A stretch of 64,000 nucleotides of DNA from Anaerolineae bacterium (lineage in GTDB: Bacteria > Chloroflexota > Anaerolineae > Aggregatilineales > Phototrophicaceae): contig JALHQT010000001.1 of NCBI GenBank assembly GCA_022841825.1, forward strand, positions 992,001-1,056,000, given 5' to 3'. Shown here piece by piece: positions 35,549-46,298 of the stretch. Each line of letters starts with the position of its first letter. The stretch's first letter is position 1. Position numbers and translations under genes: made by a program. The notes beneath the pieces are model-generated. The model did not search any database. It was not told where the DNA came from and saw only the letters and a list, made by a program, of their open reading frames with translations.

Positions 35549-36973
35549 ACCAGCCCTACGCTCACGACTCGTGTAACCCACCCAGAGCGCGGTGCCGTCG
35601 CTGCTGAACGCGAGCTGATCGATACTTGCCCAGTCCTCGCCCCCCACGCTGTCCGCGCTCACAATGTAGGTAGTGAGATCAACAAACGCAACAGCAACAC
35701 GCAGATCATCTGGCAGCGCACCATTCGCGCCGATCCCGCCGCCCACTGCCAATAATTGACCGCCGGGATCAAGTGCAAGCGACACCACCGACAATGAGGC
35801 ATCAGCGCGCCGCACGAAAACTTCGACGGCACCCAGCCTTTCCAGGCGCGCAGGGACAATGTCGGGCGGTTGCGCTGCCTCCGAGGGCAGCGCCAGATAG
35901 ACTGACACGGTTCCGTCCGCATTACCGACTATCAACTGCTCACGTCCACTGCCAGGGTAGGGATTCCATGCAAGCACGCCGTACTCCGGCACCCGTGCTG
36001 TAATCTCTTGTCGGCGCAGATCAATCAGAAGGGTTTCTGCACCAGCGCCGCCCGCCGCGCTCACCGCTACCATCAGTCCGGTCGAGTCGCTCACCAGATA
36101 TGCAGGCGACATGTCAAACTCGACACGCCCAACGAGTTCGCCGCTGTCCGCACGCCATGTGAGCAGCGCGCCAGAAGCGTTTTCGCCGTCGGCGTGAAGT
36201 GTCAGGAGATAAGGAGTTTGCAACGCCACCGCGATCAGCGGCGGTTCGCCGCCCAGCACTATGGGCGCAGCCGCAGGAAAAACGGAGGGAGACGCGCCCG
36301 CGACGTAGCGATAGAGCGATGCGGAATAGCCATTCTGCTCCGCATCAAACGTGCCGAGCGCAAAGAATTGTCCGGTGGCGTCGAACGCGGCATCCACCAC
36401 GCGGCGTTCGCCTTCCAGAAGACCGAGTACACGGCGTGGATCGCTGCTCGCCACAAGCGTGGTCACCAGTTCGGGCGTGCGAACAAGCGCAAAAGGCGCA
36501 GTGGACGCCAAGGTAAAGCGAGCAGGCGAGATTTCAAATGGCAGCGCCACGATGCGCGATAGCGACTCGCGGGTGATGGCGGCGCGTGGCGACTCGTTTT
36601 CAACGGACACAGGCTGGACATAATAGATGCGCTCTTCGACGCTCGACTCAGCGACCCACCCGACCTGTGCGCCATACGCGACCCGCCACCACAAATAGCC
36701 ATCCGCACAAGCTGAACCGCCCACCACCGTGAACGAAGTTCCCGGCTCAATCTGGAACACAATCTCGGCGTCAAGCGTCGGCGCGCTTCGTCCACGCGTG
36801 GGGACACCATCCGCGCGTATTTCGCCGCGTTCGCCAATCGCCAGCAGTGGGCGCAGGTAGCCGCCTAAGTCCGCTGGACATGCAAGATAATCCTGCGCAT
36901 CGGTCGGGGCAGCAGTGGCGACAAAGACCGCCACTGCCAGCGCAGCGATCATCCGTCGAACGATTCCATTCAT
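35516..36973 (-). CDS. Secreted SH3-like and beta-propeller protein
   Basis: A 485-residue exported protein. A signal peptide ('MIAALAVAVFVATAAPTDAQ') is followed by a bacterial SH3-like domain (about residues 45-115, 'GRSAPTLDAEIVFQIEPGTS', 'WWRVAYGAQVGWVAESSVEE'), a wall- or ligand-binding module. The rest is a WD40-like propeller ('GQFFALGTFDAEQNGYSASL', 'GVLAWNPYPG', 'LVSLALDPGGQLLAVGGG'). It likely acts as a binding protein at the cell surface rather than an enzyme. It starts ten bases after the stop of the glycoside hydrolase gene, so the two form an operon. Its 3' end overlaps the convergent glycosyltransferase gene by 33 bases. Confidence 0.7.
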   Translation of the reverse strand: MNGIVRRMIAALAVAVFVATAAPTDAQDYLACPADLGGYLRPLLAIGERGEIRADGVPTRGRSAPTLDAEIVFQIEPGTSFTVVGGSACADGYLWWRVAYGAQVGWVAESSVEERIYYVQPVSVENESPRAAITRESLSRIVALPFEISPARFTLASTAPFALVRTPELVTTLVASSDPRRVLGLLEGERRVVDAAFDATGQFFALGTFDAEQNGYSASLYRYVAGASPSVFPAAAPIVLGGEPPLIAVALQTPYLLTLHADGENASGALLTWRADSGELVGRVEFDMSPAYLVSDSTGLMVAVSAAGGAGAETLLIDLRRQEITARVPEYGVLAWNPYPGSGREQLIVGNADGTVSVYLALPSEAAQPPDIVPARLERLGAVEVFVRRADASLSVVSLALDPGGQLLAVGGGIGANGALPDDLRVAVAFVDLTTYIVSADSVGGEDWASIDQLAFSSDGTALWVGYTSRERRAGLGFYGVAAAG

Positions 36974-36983
36974 GCTCTGCCCT

Positions 36984-38585
36984 CTACGGTTGAAGCCCAG
37001 GGATTGGGTTGGGCGGAACACCACAGAAGTCATTGAGCTGTACCTCTGGGCGAAGCGCGTCATACAACATCCAGTACGCCGGTCGCTCGGTTCGACTGGT
37101 GCTGGAGGCATCAATCGCGCAGCTTGAGCCGGGCACGATCAAACTGTATGCGGAACGCTCATCGCGACCCGTGATGAGACCCGACAAGACAGCAAAATTG
37201 AGGTTCCACAGGAACGTTACCCCCGTATCACCGCGTGTCTGTGCAATTTCGAACATCCGCAGCGTGTAGCCACCCTGCTGCCAGCGATTCGTGAACCCCA
37301 TCCAGGCATCCGGGGGTTCCAGGTTGGGAGGATAGCCATCCCAGCTCGCAAACCCGATCTCGGTAATCCACATCTGTACCGCCTGATGACCGTTGCGGTT
37401 CATGATTTCGCGGTAGGCATCCATGTTATCCAGGAAGAAGAAATGGGGATCATCATCCCACCCGCGCGTGCCGCAGCAGCGCGAATCCGGTGGATTCGCC
37501 CAGCCGTAAGGATGCACGCCAACATGGACATCGCTGTACTGCCCCAAGCCAGCATCATACATCTGCTGCAAGAAGTCGCGGTCGTTCACCGAGAATGGGC
37601 TGTTACCCGTTGGAGCAAGCCCGGCAGTGATGATCGGCACGGTCGGCGAATAGGCACGCACTGCGGCGTAGGCTGGGGCAAAGAGACGCATGTAGCCCGC
37701 CCCGTTGAATGGCAAAGTGCCCTGCCACTCGCGTTGCAGGTTGGGTTCGTTCCAGATTTCGATGGCGTCGATATACTCCCCCACCATCGCGCGATTTAAG
37801 CCCGCGTTGAACTCATTCAGGACAATCGTGATGAAGTTCGCCAGCGCCTGTGGGTCATCTGGAGGACCATCTTCTGCCTGCACGCTGCGCGCCCAGGGCG
37901 GTGCCTTGACGACACTGACCAGCATGTTCAATCCGCGACGGTTCGCGTCCTCAAGATGCTGTTCGATCCGGCGGAAAAACTCGTTGTCGCGCTCATCGGG
38001 ACCATTTGGCTGCATATCCCTCCAGGGGAGCTGCACCTTGACCCATTTCGCGCCCAGCCGCTCAATATCGGCCATCGCTACATCCCAGTCGGAGTCGGAC
38101 AGGTTGATGTCCAACTGGATGCCCACCCGGTTCGGATCGAGCGTCGGAAGATTGAAGATTGGCGCGGGTCCCGGTGATGGCGTCACTGTCGCCGTAGCTG
38201 GAGCGGGCGTCGGCGTGGGTGCGCCAGGCTCCGGCGTTTGCGACGGCGTTGGTGTTGCAGTCGCAGGCTGTGTGCTTGTCGGCGGCAGCGTGTAGCCCGG
38301 CTGCAAAACTGAACCGACGACATTCGGTGTGCCGCCAGGTGTCAGGGTGGAGACCGCAGAGAAAACCGTCGCCGTCTCCAGTGCGCCAGTCGTCGCCACG
38401 ATCCCCACTTGCGTCGCAGCGGGTGCGACGGCAGTAAAGGTCGAAGTCGCGGGCGCAACCGTGGGCGCTTCTGTCATCACAGAAGTCGGCGTCACGTAGA
38501 CGATGATCGGAGGTTGTGGCACACATGCGGCAAGCATGAGCAGTGCGAGTAAGGTGGTGATGTGGAAAAGGGTATGTCGCTTCAT
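36984..38585 (-). CDS. Lipoprotein glycoside hydrolase with Pro/Thr linker (GH39/GH5-like)
   Basis: A 533-residue lipoprotein. The signal ends in the lipobox 'LLMLAAC'. About 120 residues of Pro/Thr/Ala-rich linker follow ('PATATPTPSQTPEPGAPTPT'). A (beta/alpha)8 glycosidase domain runs from about residue 155. The likely acid/base is Glu near 279 in 'IEIWNEPN' and the nucleophile is Glu near 408 in 'WITEIGFAS', the clan GH-A pattern. The domain resembles cellulase/GH39-type enzymes; the exact family and substrate are not certain. It would hydrolyse polysaccharide at the cell surface. It is followed by the SH3/propeller gene. Confidence 0.8.
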   Translation of the reverse strand: MKRHTLFHITTLLALLMLAACVPQPPIIVYVTPTSVMTEAPTVAPATSTFTAVAPAATQVGIVATTGALETATVFSAVSTLTPGGTPNVVGSVLQPGYTLPPTSTQPATATPTPSQTPEPGAPTPTPAPATATVTPSPGPAPIFNLPTLDPNRVGIQLDINLSDSDWDVAMADIERLGAKWVKVQLPWRDMQPNGPDERDNEFFRRIEQHLEDANRRGLNMLVSVVKAPPWARSVQAEDGPPDDPQALANFITIVLNEFNAGLNRAMVGEYIDAIEIWNEPNLQREWQGTLPFNGAGYMRLFAPAYAAVRAYSPTVPIITAGLAPTGNSPFSVNDRDFLQQMYDAGLGQYSDVHVGVHPYGWANPPDSRCCGTRGWDDDPHFFFLDNMDAYREIMNRNGHQAVQMWITEIGFASWDGYPPNLEPPDAWMGFTNRWQQGGYTLRMFEIAQTRGDTGVTFLWNLNFAVLSGLITGRDERSAYSLIVPGSSCAIDASSTSRTERPAYWMLYDALRPEVQLNDFCGVPPNPIPGLQP

Positions 38586-38755
38586 ACAAGGCAGTGTAGC
38601 ATAAGGCAGGGATCGCGCCTACGGAGCGTTGGTCAGGCGGCGGCAACAAGTTCGTCACGGCGGAACGCAACGGCTGCAAAAGCCCATTTCATGCGGCATT
38701 CTTGCGTAGTCAGCTTCCCGGAGCTGTGTTATAATCAGCACAGACGTTCTCCATA

Positions 38756-38785
38756 TTGACACGTCCGAAAATTCGATCCTACAAT
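38756..38785 (+). promoter_or_regulatory. Sigma-70 promoter of gyrA
   Basis: TTGACA (38756-38761) and TACAAT (38780-38785) with an 18-base spacer are close to consensus. Transcription would start near 38792, just before the likely gyrA start. A further TATAAT (38730-38735) lies upstream, but its -35 region is poor. Confidence 0.75.
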
Positions 38786-38809
38786 CATCTCCGCCGCCCA
38801 CAGCAGAGA

Positions 38810-41296
38810 ATGACGAAGACAGGGAAGCTGCCTATGACGCTCGGATTGGTCCGCCAGGTCAATATCAATCAGGAAATGCGCGAGGCGTACCTGGATTACG
38901 CCATGAGCGTCATCGTTGCCCGCGCGCTTCCCGACGCCCGCGACGGACTGAAGCCCGTCCATCGACGCATCCTCTATGCCATGTACGACATGGGCATTCG
39001 AGCGGATACCCCCTACAAGAAATGTGCGCGCATCGTTGGCGAAGTCCTGGGTAAGTATCACCCGCACGGCGATGTTGCAGTCTATGAGACTCTCGTGCGT
39101 CTGGCGCAGGATTTCTCGATGCGCTACATGCTCATCGATGGGCAAGGCAACTTCGGCAGCGTGGATGGCGACGGCGCGGCAGCGATGCGGTATACGGAAG
39201 CGCGCCTGGCACAGGTCGGCGAAGAGCTGTTGACCAACCTGGACATGGAGACTGTCGATTTTGTCGAAAACTTCGACGGCACGCTCCAGGAGCCGACCGT
39301 CCTCCCTGCTGCCTTCCCCAACCTGCTCGTCAACGGTGCATCCGGCATCGCCGTTGGCATGGCGACCAATGTACCGCCCCACAATATGGGCGAAGTGTGT
39401 GACGCCTGCGCCTACATGCTGCGCAAATGGGAGGCGATGGACGACATCACGGTCGAAGACCTGATGCAGTTCATCAAGGGTCCCGACTTTCCTACCGGAG
39501 GCTTGGTCTATCGGCATATCGATGCTGCCGAAGACGGTGAAGACTCGCTCATCAGTGCCTATGCCACGGGTCGCGGGAAGATCACCGTGCGCGCGCGTTG
39601 TCATATTGAGGAGATGGGGCGCGGCAAATCACGCATCATCATTAGCGAACTGCCCTACCAGACCAACAAGTCCGCGCTGATCGACCGCATCGCCACGCTG
39701 GTGCGCGATGGCAAGCTGGAGGGGCTGGCAGACCTGCGCGATGAGAGCGACCGTCAGGGCTTGCGAATCAGCGTCGAGCTGCAGCGCGGCGTCGAACCCG
39801 CCGATGTGCTGGCGAACCTGTTTAGGCTGACACCCCTTCAAGAGACGTTCAGCATCATCATGCTGGCGCTGGTCAATAACGAACCGCGTACCCTCACGCT
39901 CAAGCAGGCGCTCAAGGTTTATCTCGATCATCGGCTGGAAATCATCCGCCGCCGCAGTGAATATGAACTCAACCGCGCCCGCGCCCGCGCCCACATCCTC
40001 GAAGGGCTGCTCAAGGCACTGGACGCGCTGGACGAAGTGATCTCGACCATCCGCAAGTCGCAAAATGTCGATACCGCACGCACCAACCTGATCAAGCTGC
40101 TTAAGTGCAGCGAAATCCAGGCGAATGCCATCCTCGACATGCAGCTCCGTCGGTTGGCAGCGCTGGAACGCAAGAAGATTCAGGAAGAGTACGACGAAAA
40201 AATCAAATTGATCAAGTATCTGGAGAGCTTGCTTTCCAGCCCAGAGAAGATGCGGGAGGTGATCGCCGGCGAGCTGCTCACCGTCAAGGATGCCTATAAC
40301 GATCCTCGTCGTACTGTCATCGCCGATGGTGCCGCGACCAAAGTCACCGCGGAGTCGCTCCTCGTGCCCCAAGAGGTCACCTGGGTCACACTCAATGTCG
40401 AGGGGAAGATCGGGCGTACGTACAGCGATGAAGCTCCCAAGGTCAGCGTCGAAACGAAGGGACCACCGCGTTTTATTCTCCACACAGACACCAGCCAGGT
40501 TGCCTATCTGTTCACGACCCGGGGGATCTGCGCAACGATTCCCGTTCAGCAGCTCCCGCAGGTGACTCAGCCGAGCGATGGCGCGGACTTCTTCAGCCTT
40601 TGCCCGCTCAAGAGTACCGATGAGGTTGCTGCGTTCCTCTGTCTGCCATCCTCCCTGGAGAGCGGTTTCCTCCTCTTTGCCACAGAACAGGGCGAGGTCA
40701 AACGCCAGCGAATGGAAGATCTGCCGGGAATGCGGTCAGACACGTTCAAGGTGATGGATCTCGACAAAGACGACCGCCTACTCAATGTATTCATCACGCA
40801 TGGTGAGGATGAAGTCGTGCTCGTTACCAGCGAAGGGCAGGCGATCCGCTTCAGCGAGAACGACGTACGCCCGACCGGGATGGGCGCGGGCGGAATGCGC
40901 GGCATCAAGCTTGCTGGTCAACGCGATCAGGTGGTGGGCGCGGTGCTCGTGGTGGAAAAGCAGCATTTGTGGGTCATCACGCGCGATGGAATTGCCAAGA
41001 GCACGCCGCTTTCCGAGTATCCCACCCAGGGGCGCGCCGGTGGCGGCGTCATCACCATGACGCTGTCGAAGGAGAGCGGCGGACTGGCTGCCGCAACCGT
41101 TGGCAAGCTGGATGAAGGCATCATCGTACTGACCGACAAAGGCAAGTCAAAGTATATGCGCATCAGCGCCGCGCCCGCGGGCAAACGCCCGCTTAAAGGC
41201 GACTTTGTCATCAGTATGGGTGCCAAAGAGCGCGTGGCTTCGGTGGCGAAGTATGTGCAGATGGTCACCGTGGCACCTGACGAGGATGCTGGCTAG
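38810..41296 (+). CDS. gyrA: DNA gyrase subunit A
   Basis: The breakage-reunion subunit of gyrase, which supercoils DNA with GyrB. 828 residues. '[20 protein letters not shown]' starts the winged-helix domain. '[20 protein letters not shown]' is followed by the catalytic Tyr128 in '[10 protein letters not shown]'. The C-terminal beta-pinwheel holds a degenerate GyrA box ('[14 protein letters not shown]', compare QRRGGKG), which favours GyrA over ParC. ATG 38810 and ATG 38834 are both possible; the TTG at 38756 opens the same frame but is the -35 box of the promoter. GyrB is not in the window. Its stop shares a CTAG with the convergent regulator gene. Confidence 0.93.
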   Translation: MTKTGKLPMTLGLVRQVNINQEMREAYLDYAMSVIVARALPDARDGLKPVHRRILYAMYDMGIRADTPYKKCARIVGEVLGKYHPHGDVAVYETLVRLAQDFSMRYMLIDGQGNFGSVDGDGAAAMRYTEARLAQVGEELLTNLDMETVDFVENFDGTLQEPTVLPAAFPNLLVNGASGIAVGMATNVPPHNMGEVCDACAYMLRKWEAMDDITVEDLMQFIKGPDFPTGGLVYRHIDAAEDGEDSLISAYATGRGKITVRARCHIEEMGRGKSRIIISELPYQTNKSALIDRIATLVRDGKLEGLADLRDESDRQGLRISVELQRGVEPADVLANLFRLTPLQETFSIIMLALVNNEPRTLTLKQALKVYLDHRLEIIRRRSEYELNRARARAHILEGLLKALDALDEVISTIRKSQNVDTARTNLIKLLKCSEIQANAILDMQLRRLAALERKKIQEEYDEKIKLIKYLESLLSSPEKMREVIAGELLTVKDAYNDPRRTVIADGAATKVTAESLLVPQEVTWVTLNVEGKIGRTYSDEAPKVSVETKGPPRFILHTDTSQVAYLFTTRGICATIPVQQLPQVTQPSDGADFFSLCPLKSTDEVAAFLCLPSSLESGFLLFATEQGEVKRQRMEDLPGMRSDTFKVMDLDKDDRLLNVFITHGEDEVVLVTSEGQAIRFSENDVRPTGMGAGGMRGIKLAGQRDQVVGAVLVVEKQHLWVITRDGIAKSTPLSEYPTQGRAGGGVITMTLSKESGGLAAATVGKLDEGIIVLTDKGKSKYMRISAAPAGKRPLKGDFVISMGAKERVASVAKYVQMVTVAPDEDAG

Positions 41297-42447
41297 CCAA
41301 GCGCAGCAGCAGCCCGCCTCACGCCCTCGGAGACCTTTTTGTACTCCTCGGTTTCCAGGGCGCTTTGATGCTTACGGTAGACTTCTTTGCCTTCCAGAAT
41401 GCGTCCGGAATGCCGGAACAACTGAAGTAGTCTCTCAGTAACATCGGCACGCGCCGGGTTCTGGCGAAACGCCCGTATGTACCAGGAGAGTCCTTCGGCG
41501 GCATCCCCCCTGCCTTCGACAAGCCGCCCCAGAGCGAACAGAGCGTCCGTGTACGCGATGCCAAGCTCCGCGCGACGTCGCTGTGCCCAGGGCACGTTCA
41601 GCGTTCCAATAAAGGTGCCACGTACCAGCGAGACAGCCTCGCGCAGCATTTGCTCCGCTTCGGCAGGTTGCGCATGGGCGCTCTCCTGGACGCAATAATT
41701 GAATCGGGAAACGTCATATTGAAGCTGAATAGCAGGGGCAAGGTAGTAATAGCTGGCTTTGAACTGCGTGAGATCCGTCCCCAGGACTTCGCTCACCTTC
41801 CGTTTAGTCACATGGAAGACATTGGTCGCCTCACGGACGTTCAGGACAGGCCAGAAGTTCTCGAAGATTTCCGAACGGGTCGCCATGCCGCGATCCACGA
41901 GATAGAAGAACAGCGCGCGCGGCAGCACGCCATCCCAGCTATCGACTTGCCGCCCGTCGATCATCACACGCCCAGAGCCAAGTCCCCAGACTTCAAGCAG
42001 GTGCCTGCCCGCTGGCAGCGCGCGATAGTCCATCAGCATGTGATCGTCGTCCACCGGCAGCAACGCGGTTTTGTCCCGAAGCTGGGGATGATTCAAAACC
42101 GCTGCTGGCGTCTGGCGTCCCATTAGGATGATACGACCTTGCTTCACCAGTGGCAGAAGCTTCTCGACCATGAGTGTCGCCAGTCCGTCGTCACGCGCAC
42201 GATCCGACTCGTCAATGACCAGCGTCGATCGTGCGTCAATGCGGGATAGATTCCACGCGGCCTGCACCTGCAACCAGGTCTCTTCTGCGCCCAGCAAGTG
42301 ACCATTCAGCCGCACATATCCGTAATCCGCGCCCAGCAAAGAGAGCACGCGATGCTGCTGCGAGCAATTGGGATGCATGACCACGATGCGAACATGCGAA
42401 CCCAGTTGGGAAAACTGGTCAGATATCAATGTGCGCATATCAGTCAT
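41293..42447 (-). CDS. BTAD-type transcriptional regulator with degenerate ATPase region
   Basis: A 384-residue protein. The C-terminal 130 residues are a bacterial transcriptional activation domain with TPR-like helices ('[20 protein letters not shown]', '[20 protein letters not shown]'). Before it, about residues 165-240 form a winged-helix region of the SARP/MalT-related kind ('[20 protein letters not shown]', '[15 protein letters not shown]'). The N-terminal 130 residues resemble the end of a STAND NTPase ('[15 protein letters not shown]' as a Walker-B-like strand), but no Walker A (GxxxxGKT) is present, so ATP use is doubtful. It probably binds DNA; targets are unknown. It is convergent with gyrA. 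Confidence 0.75.
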   Translation of the reverse strand: MTDMRTLISDQFSQLGSHVRIVVMHPNCSQQHRVLSLLGADYGYVRLNGHLLGAEETWLQVQAAWNLSRIDARSTLVIDESDRARDDGLATLMVEKLLPLVKQGRIILMGRQTPAAVLNHPQLRDKTALLPVDDDHMLMDYRALPAGRHLLEVWGLGSGRVMIDGRQVDSWDGVLPRALFFYLVDRGMATRSEIFENFWPVLNVREATNVFHVTKRKVSEVLGTDLTQFKASYYYLAPAIQLQYDVSRFNYCVQESAHAQPAEAEQMLREAVSLVRGTFIGTLNVPWAQRRRAELGIAYTDALFALGRLVEGRGDAAEGLSWYIRAFRQNPARADVTERLLQLFRHSGRILEGKEVYRKHQSALETEEYKKVSEGVRRAAAALG

Positions 42448-42556
42448 GAACTCTCAACCTATCGGGGGAGGCAAGCGGCGCGCCATCACTGTGTGCAGTA
42501 TACAAAAGACATTCTATGCGGACAAATACCAAATATGTAAGCAAATGCTTATATTG

Positions 42557-44776
42557 TCAGGAGAGGCTGCGATGGACTTCCACGACACTCCGGATACGCT
42601 CAATCCGTGTCAGGATGCGCGAAAGCTGCGACATATCACTGATTTGCAGCGTCAGGTGAATAGTGGCGATCCCCTGCGCTGTATCCACCGACACATGGGA
42701 GATGTTGATTCGCTCGTCAGAAATCAGAGTCGTCATATCACGAAGCAGACCTTCGCGATCATAAGCGACTACTTCGAGCGGCACAGGATAGACCAGTTCC
42801 TGCTGTGATGCCCCCCAGTCCACCTCGATCATGCGGCTCCGCTCGCCATCCGCCAGATTGACCATGTTCGGACAGTTCTGGCGATGGACTGCGACACCAC
42901 GTCCGCGCGTAATAAACCCTATCACGCTGTCGCCGGGAACCGGATGGCAGCACTTCGCCAGCGTGACCAACATGCCGCCCATGCCCTGGATACTCACGCC
43001 GTTCGACGCATCAACAACCAGGGGTGCAGGCGCAGGCTTGGGCTTGAACGCCTCAACTTCCTGTGTAATCGACGTAAGCTTGGGTTTTTCGTGTTCGAGA
43101 ACGTGGTTGGCAATGTCACGCCCTGTGATTTCGCCCGCGCCGATCATCGCCAGCAGATCCTCGACACGGTCATAGTTGAAGAAACTGGCGACTTGCTCAA
43201 GCTGCATACTCGACAGCACACCCAGTTTTTTCATCTCGCGTTCCAGCATGTCACGACCGGATGAGATGTTACGATCGCGGTGCTGCTTGCGGAACCAGTA
43301 CTTCACCTTCTGGCGGGCACGCGGCGTATTGACGTAGCCAAGATCGGGATTTAGCCAATCAAGGCTGGGTCCCCCCTGCTTGGTGGCGACAATTTCCACC
43401 TGGTCGCCCGTCTTCAACACGTGGTTGAGCGAGACATTATGCCCATTGACCTTCGCCCCGCGACAGCGATGTCCGAGGTCGGTATGAATGTGGTAGGCAA
43501 AATCGATGGGAGTCGCCCCGGCAGCCATATCGACGACATCGCCCTTGGGCGTCACCGCATAGACCCGATCCTTGAAGACGTCATTCTTCATGTTTTCCAT
43601 GAAGTCTGAGGCATCGTCCGCTTTGCGGACATCTTCCATCAAGCGACGGATGTACTCGATGCGCCGCTCATACGCCTCATCGCGCGCGCCATCCTTGCCT
43701 TCTTTGTAGCGCCAGTGCGCGGCAATTCCATACTCGGCGTGTTCGTGCATCCCGCGCGTACGGATCTGCACCTCCAGCGTCTTCCCGTCGTTGTCATAAA
43801 CGGCAGTGTGCAGGCTCTGGTAGAAATTGTCTTTGGGGGACGCGATGTAATCGTCAAACTCGCCGGGTATAGGACGCCAGATGCTGTGGACAATGCCGAG
43901 CACCTGGTAGCACTGCACCTTATCCGCGACAATCACGCGGACAGCGCGCACATCATAGACTTTGTCGAAATCAACTGCCTTGCGCTGCATCTTCTTGAAG
44001 ATGCTGTAGATATGCTTGGGGCGTCCGCTCAACGAGACATCACGCAGCCCTGCCTTGTCTAGTTCCACCCGCAGAACATTGATCACATCCTTGAGGTATG
44101 ACTCGCGATCCCCACGTCGATCATCGATCTTGCCTGCGATTTCTTTGTAGGCATCGGAATTCAGATAGCGAAAAGCGAGATCCTCAAGCTCCCATTTGAT
44201 CTGCCAGATTCCCAAACGGTTGGCGAGCGGCGCAAAAATGTCCAGAGTTTCCTGGGCAATCTTGATCTGCTTTTCCTGCTTCATGTAATGCAGGGTGCGC
44301 ATATTGTGCAGGCGGTCTGCTAGCTTGACCAGGACGACGCGCACATCATCGCCCATGCCCGTCAGCATCTTGCGGATGTATTCCGCATCGCGGTCGGCTG
44401 TCCGTTTGCGTGGATCAATATCCGTGTTGATGGGCACACGGTCGAGCTTGGTTACGCCATCGACAATCGTCGCAACCACGTCGCCAAACTCACGCCCTAA
44501 GTCTTCGATGGTGATGGAACGGCAGTCTTCGACGACATCATGGAGCAGCGCAGCCGCAAGCGTTTCGGCATCCATGTGCATATCTGCGAGGATGTAGGCA
44601 ACTTCGAGCGGATGCGTAATATAGGGTTCACCGGACTTGCGAACTTGCCCGGCATGCGCTTCTTCGGCAAAGTGATAGGCGCGCTCCACAAGGGAGCGAT
44701 CGGTCGGGGAAAAGTCTGGCAGTGCTAGCAGCAGCGACTCAAGATTGCGAGAAGCAACCATCGTCGTATTTATCAT
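42557..44776 (-). CDS. rel: Bifunctional (p)ppGpp synthetase/hydrolase (Rel/SpoT)
   Basis: Makes and degrades the alarmone (p)ppGpp in the stringent response. The 739 residues have the full long-RSH layout. The HD hydrolase domain has 'HAGQVRKSGEPYITHPLEVA' and 'ALLHDVVEDC'. The synthetase domain has 'YDVRAVRVIVADKVQCYQVL' and 'DNFYQSLHTAVYDNDGKTLE'. The TGS domain has 'VYAVTPKGDVVDMAAGATPI', and the C-terminal ACT domain contains 'ERINISHVSVDTAQG'. A zinc-finger-like 'LAKCCHPVPGD' region is also present. Both catalytic halves look intact. It is divergent from moeA with 163 bases between the starts. Confidence 0.93.
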   Translation of the reverse strand: MINTTMVASRNLESLLLALPDFSPTDRSLVERAYHFAEEAHAGQVRKSGEPYITHPLEVAYILADMHMDAETLAAALLHDVVEDCRSITIEDLGREFGDVVATIVDGVTKLDRVPINTDIDPRKRTADRDAEYIRKMLTGMGDDVRVVLVKLADRLHNMRTLHYMKQEKQIKIAQETLDIFAPLANRLGIWQIKWELEDLAFRYLNSDAYKEIAGKIDDRRGDRESYLKDVINVLRVELDKAGLRDVSLSGRPKHIYSIFKKMQRKAVDFDKVYDVRAVRVIVADKVQCYQVLGIVHSIWRPIPGEFDDYIASPKDNFYQSLHTAVYDNDGKTLEVQIRTRGMHEHAEYGIAAHWRYKEGKDGARDEAYERRIEYIRRLMEDVRKADDASDFMENMKNDVFKDRVYAVTPKGDVVDMAAGATPIDFAYHIHTDLGHRCRGAKVNGHNVSLNHVLKTGDQVEIVATKQGGPSLDWLNPDLGYVNTPRARQKVKYWFRKQHRDRNISSGRDMLEREMKKLGVLSSMQLEQVASFFNYDRVEDLLAMIGAGEITGRDIANHVLEHEKPKLTSITQEVEAFKPKPAPAPLVVDASNGVSIQGMGGMLVTLAKCCHPVPGDSVIGFITRGRGVAVHRQNCPNMVNLADGERSRMIEVDWGASQQELVYPVPLEVVAYDREGLLRDMTTLISDERINISHVSVDTAQGIATIHLTLQISDMSQLSRILTRIERIRSVVEVHRSLS

Positions 44777-44939
44777 GTTCCACTCGTCGACAAATCATCA
44801 CACAGCATAAAGATTTCTTAACTATAGCAACTGCCCTATTATACGCAACTTTCGGTCTGATTCATGCTGAAGAACTGTTAGAATTGCATCTCACAGCAGC
44901 GACACTTCCGACCGTTAGCCCGCTGCTCCTGAGGAACCC

Positions 44940-46178
44940 ATGTCTGAACTCCTGTCCGTCGATATCGCACTTGACCGCATCCTCGGCGATATGAATCGCC
45001 TGCCCGTGCAGGAAACAACACTGGACGGCGCGTATGGGCGCACCCTGGCGGAAGACATCGTCGCCCGTCACGACATCCCATCGTTCGCCAACAGCAGCAT
45101 GGATGGCTTTGCGGTACGCAGCGACGATGTAGCCAGCGCCACACCCGAAAGCCCTATTGCGCTCACAGTCTCGATGGACATCCCGGCTGGGAGCGCCCCG
45201 GACCGCGCAGTCCGCCAGGGCGAAGCAGCACGCATCATGACAGGCGCGCCCATCCCGGATGGCGCAGATGCGGTCGTGCCCGTCGAACAGACGGACGTGA
45301 ATTGGCGGGACACAGCGCACGCGCCTTTGAGTGACAGAGTTCAGATCTACAAAGCAGCAACGCGCGGTGCCAACGTCAGATACCCCGGCGAAGATGTGCG
45401 CAGCGGGCAGCGCGTCCTGCTGGCAGGCACACGAATACGCCCGGCGGAAATCGGAGTCCTGGCAGGGCTGGGGTTCGCACATGTAGCCTGTGTACGACCG
45501 CCACGAGTCGCCATCCTCAGCGGAGGAGACGAGCTGCTCGCCCCGGATGAACCCCTCGCGCCAGGCAAGATCCGCGATATGAACAGCTACGCACTAGCGG
45601 CGCTGGTGCAGGAAAACGGCGGCATCCCAGTCCGCATACCAACAGCGAAGGATGATCTGGACGACATACGACTGCGCTTTCACGAAGCATTGGCAGCACA
45701 ACCGGACATCATTATCAGTTCGGCGGGGGTTTCGGTCGGGACGGCGGACCTGATTCGCATCGTGTTGGAGGAGATGGGCAGCGTCGGATTCTGGAAGATT
45801 AATCTGCGCCCCGGAAAACCGCTTGCCTACGGTAACCTTGGTGGCATCCCATTCTTTGGATTGCCTGGCAACCCGGTCTCGGCAATGATCACGTTTGATG
45901 TGTTCGTGCGCCCCTGCCTGCTCAAGCTGCTCGGCGCACATGACCTGACACAAACGACTGAGGCGATGGTGGGTGAAGACATCCGCAGCGATGGACGGCG
46001 CACATACGCCCGCGTCAAACTAAGTCACGAAAACGGAAAGCTCGTCGCGCGCACGACCGGCACGCAAAGCAGCAGCGCTATCACATCGATGGTTCTGGCA
46101 GACGGTTTGCTCATCATGCCCGAAGGCACCACGCTGGCGACTGCCGGGCAAACCTACCCGGTGCGTATCCTGCGCTGA
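44940..46178 (+). CDS. moeA: Molybdopterin molybdotransferase
   Basis: Inserts molybdate into adenylated molybdopterin in the last step of Mo-cofactor synthesis. The 412 residues show MoeA signatures: 'NSSMDGFAVRSDDV', 'RIMTGAPIPDGADAVVPVEQ', 'GEDVRSGQRVLLAGTRIRPA', 'LSGGDELLAPDEPL', 'SSAGVSVGTADLI' and 'FFGLPGNPVSAMITFDVFV'. The final part is the MoeA domain IV ('GRRTYARVKLSHENGKLVAR'). Length is normal. No other Mo-cofactor genes are in the window. I could not recognise a Moco riboswitch in the 163-base leader region. Confidence 0.93.
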   Translation: MSELLSVDIALDRILGDMNRLPVQETTLDGAYGRTLAEDIVARHDIPSFANSSMDGFAVRSDDVASATPESPIALTVSMDIPAGSAPDRAVRQGEAARIMTGAPIPDGADAVVPVEQTDVNWRDTAHAPLSDRVQIYKAATRGANVRYPGEDVRSGQRVLLAGTRIRPAEIGVLAGLGFAHVACVRPPRVAILSGGDELLAPDEPLAPGKIRDMNSYALAALVQENGGIPVRIPTAKDDLDDIRLRFHEALAAQPDIIISSAGVSVGTADLIRIVLEEMGSVGFWKINLRPGKPLAYGNLGGIPFFGLPGNPVSAMITFDVFVRPCLLKLLGAHDLTQTTEAMVGEDIRSDGRRTYARVKLSHENGKLVARTTGTQSSSAITSMVLADGLLIMPEGTTLATAGQTYPVRILR

Positions 46179-46298
46179 AGACGCGGTGATTGTTTACACA
46201 CTTCTTACAACTACGTTCCGAATGTCACTTTGCGGGACGGACGGTGATGTGGTTCAATGGAGGCAATTCGGCTTATGTCCGCTTAAGGATGTCATATC

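Noticed and set aside
38756-38809. TTG-initiated N-terminal extension of gyrA
   Set aside because: The TTG is the first base of a TTGACA -35 box with TACAAT 18 bases on; the extension does not resemble GyrA.
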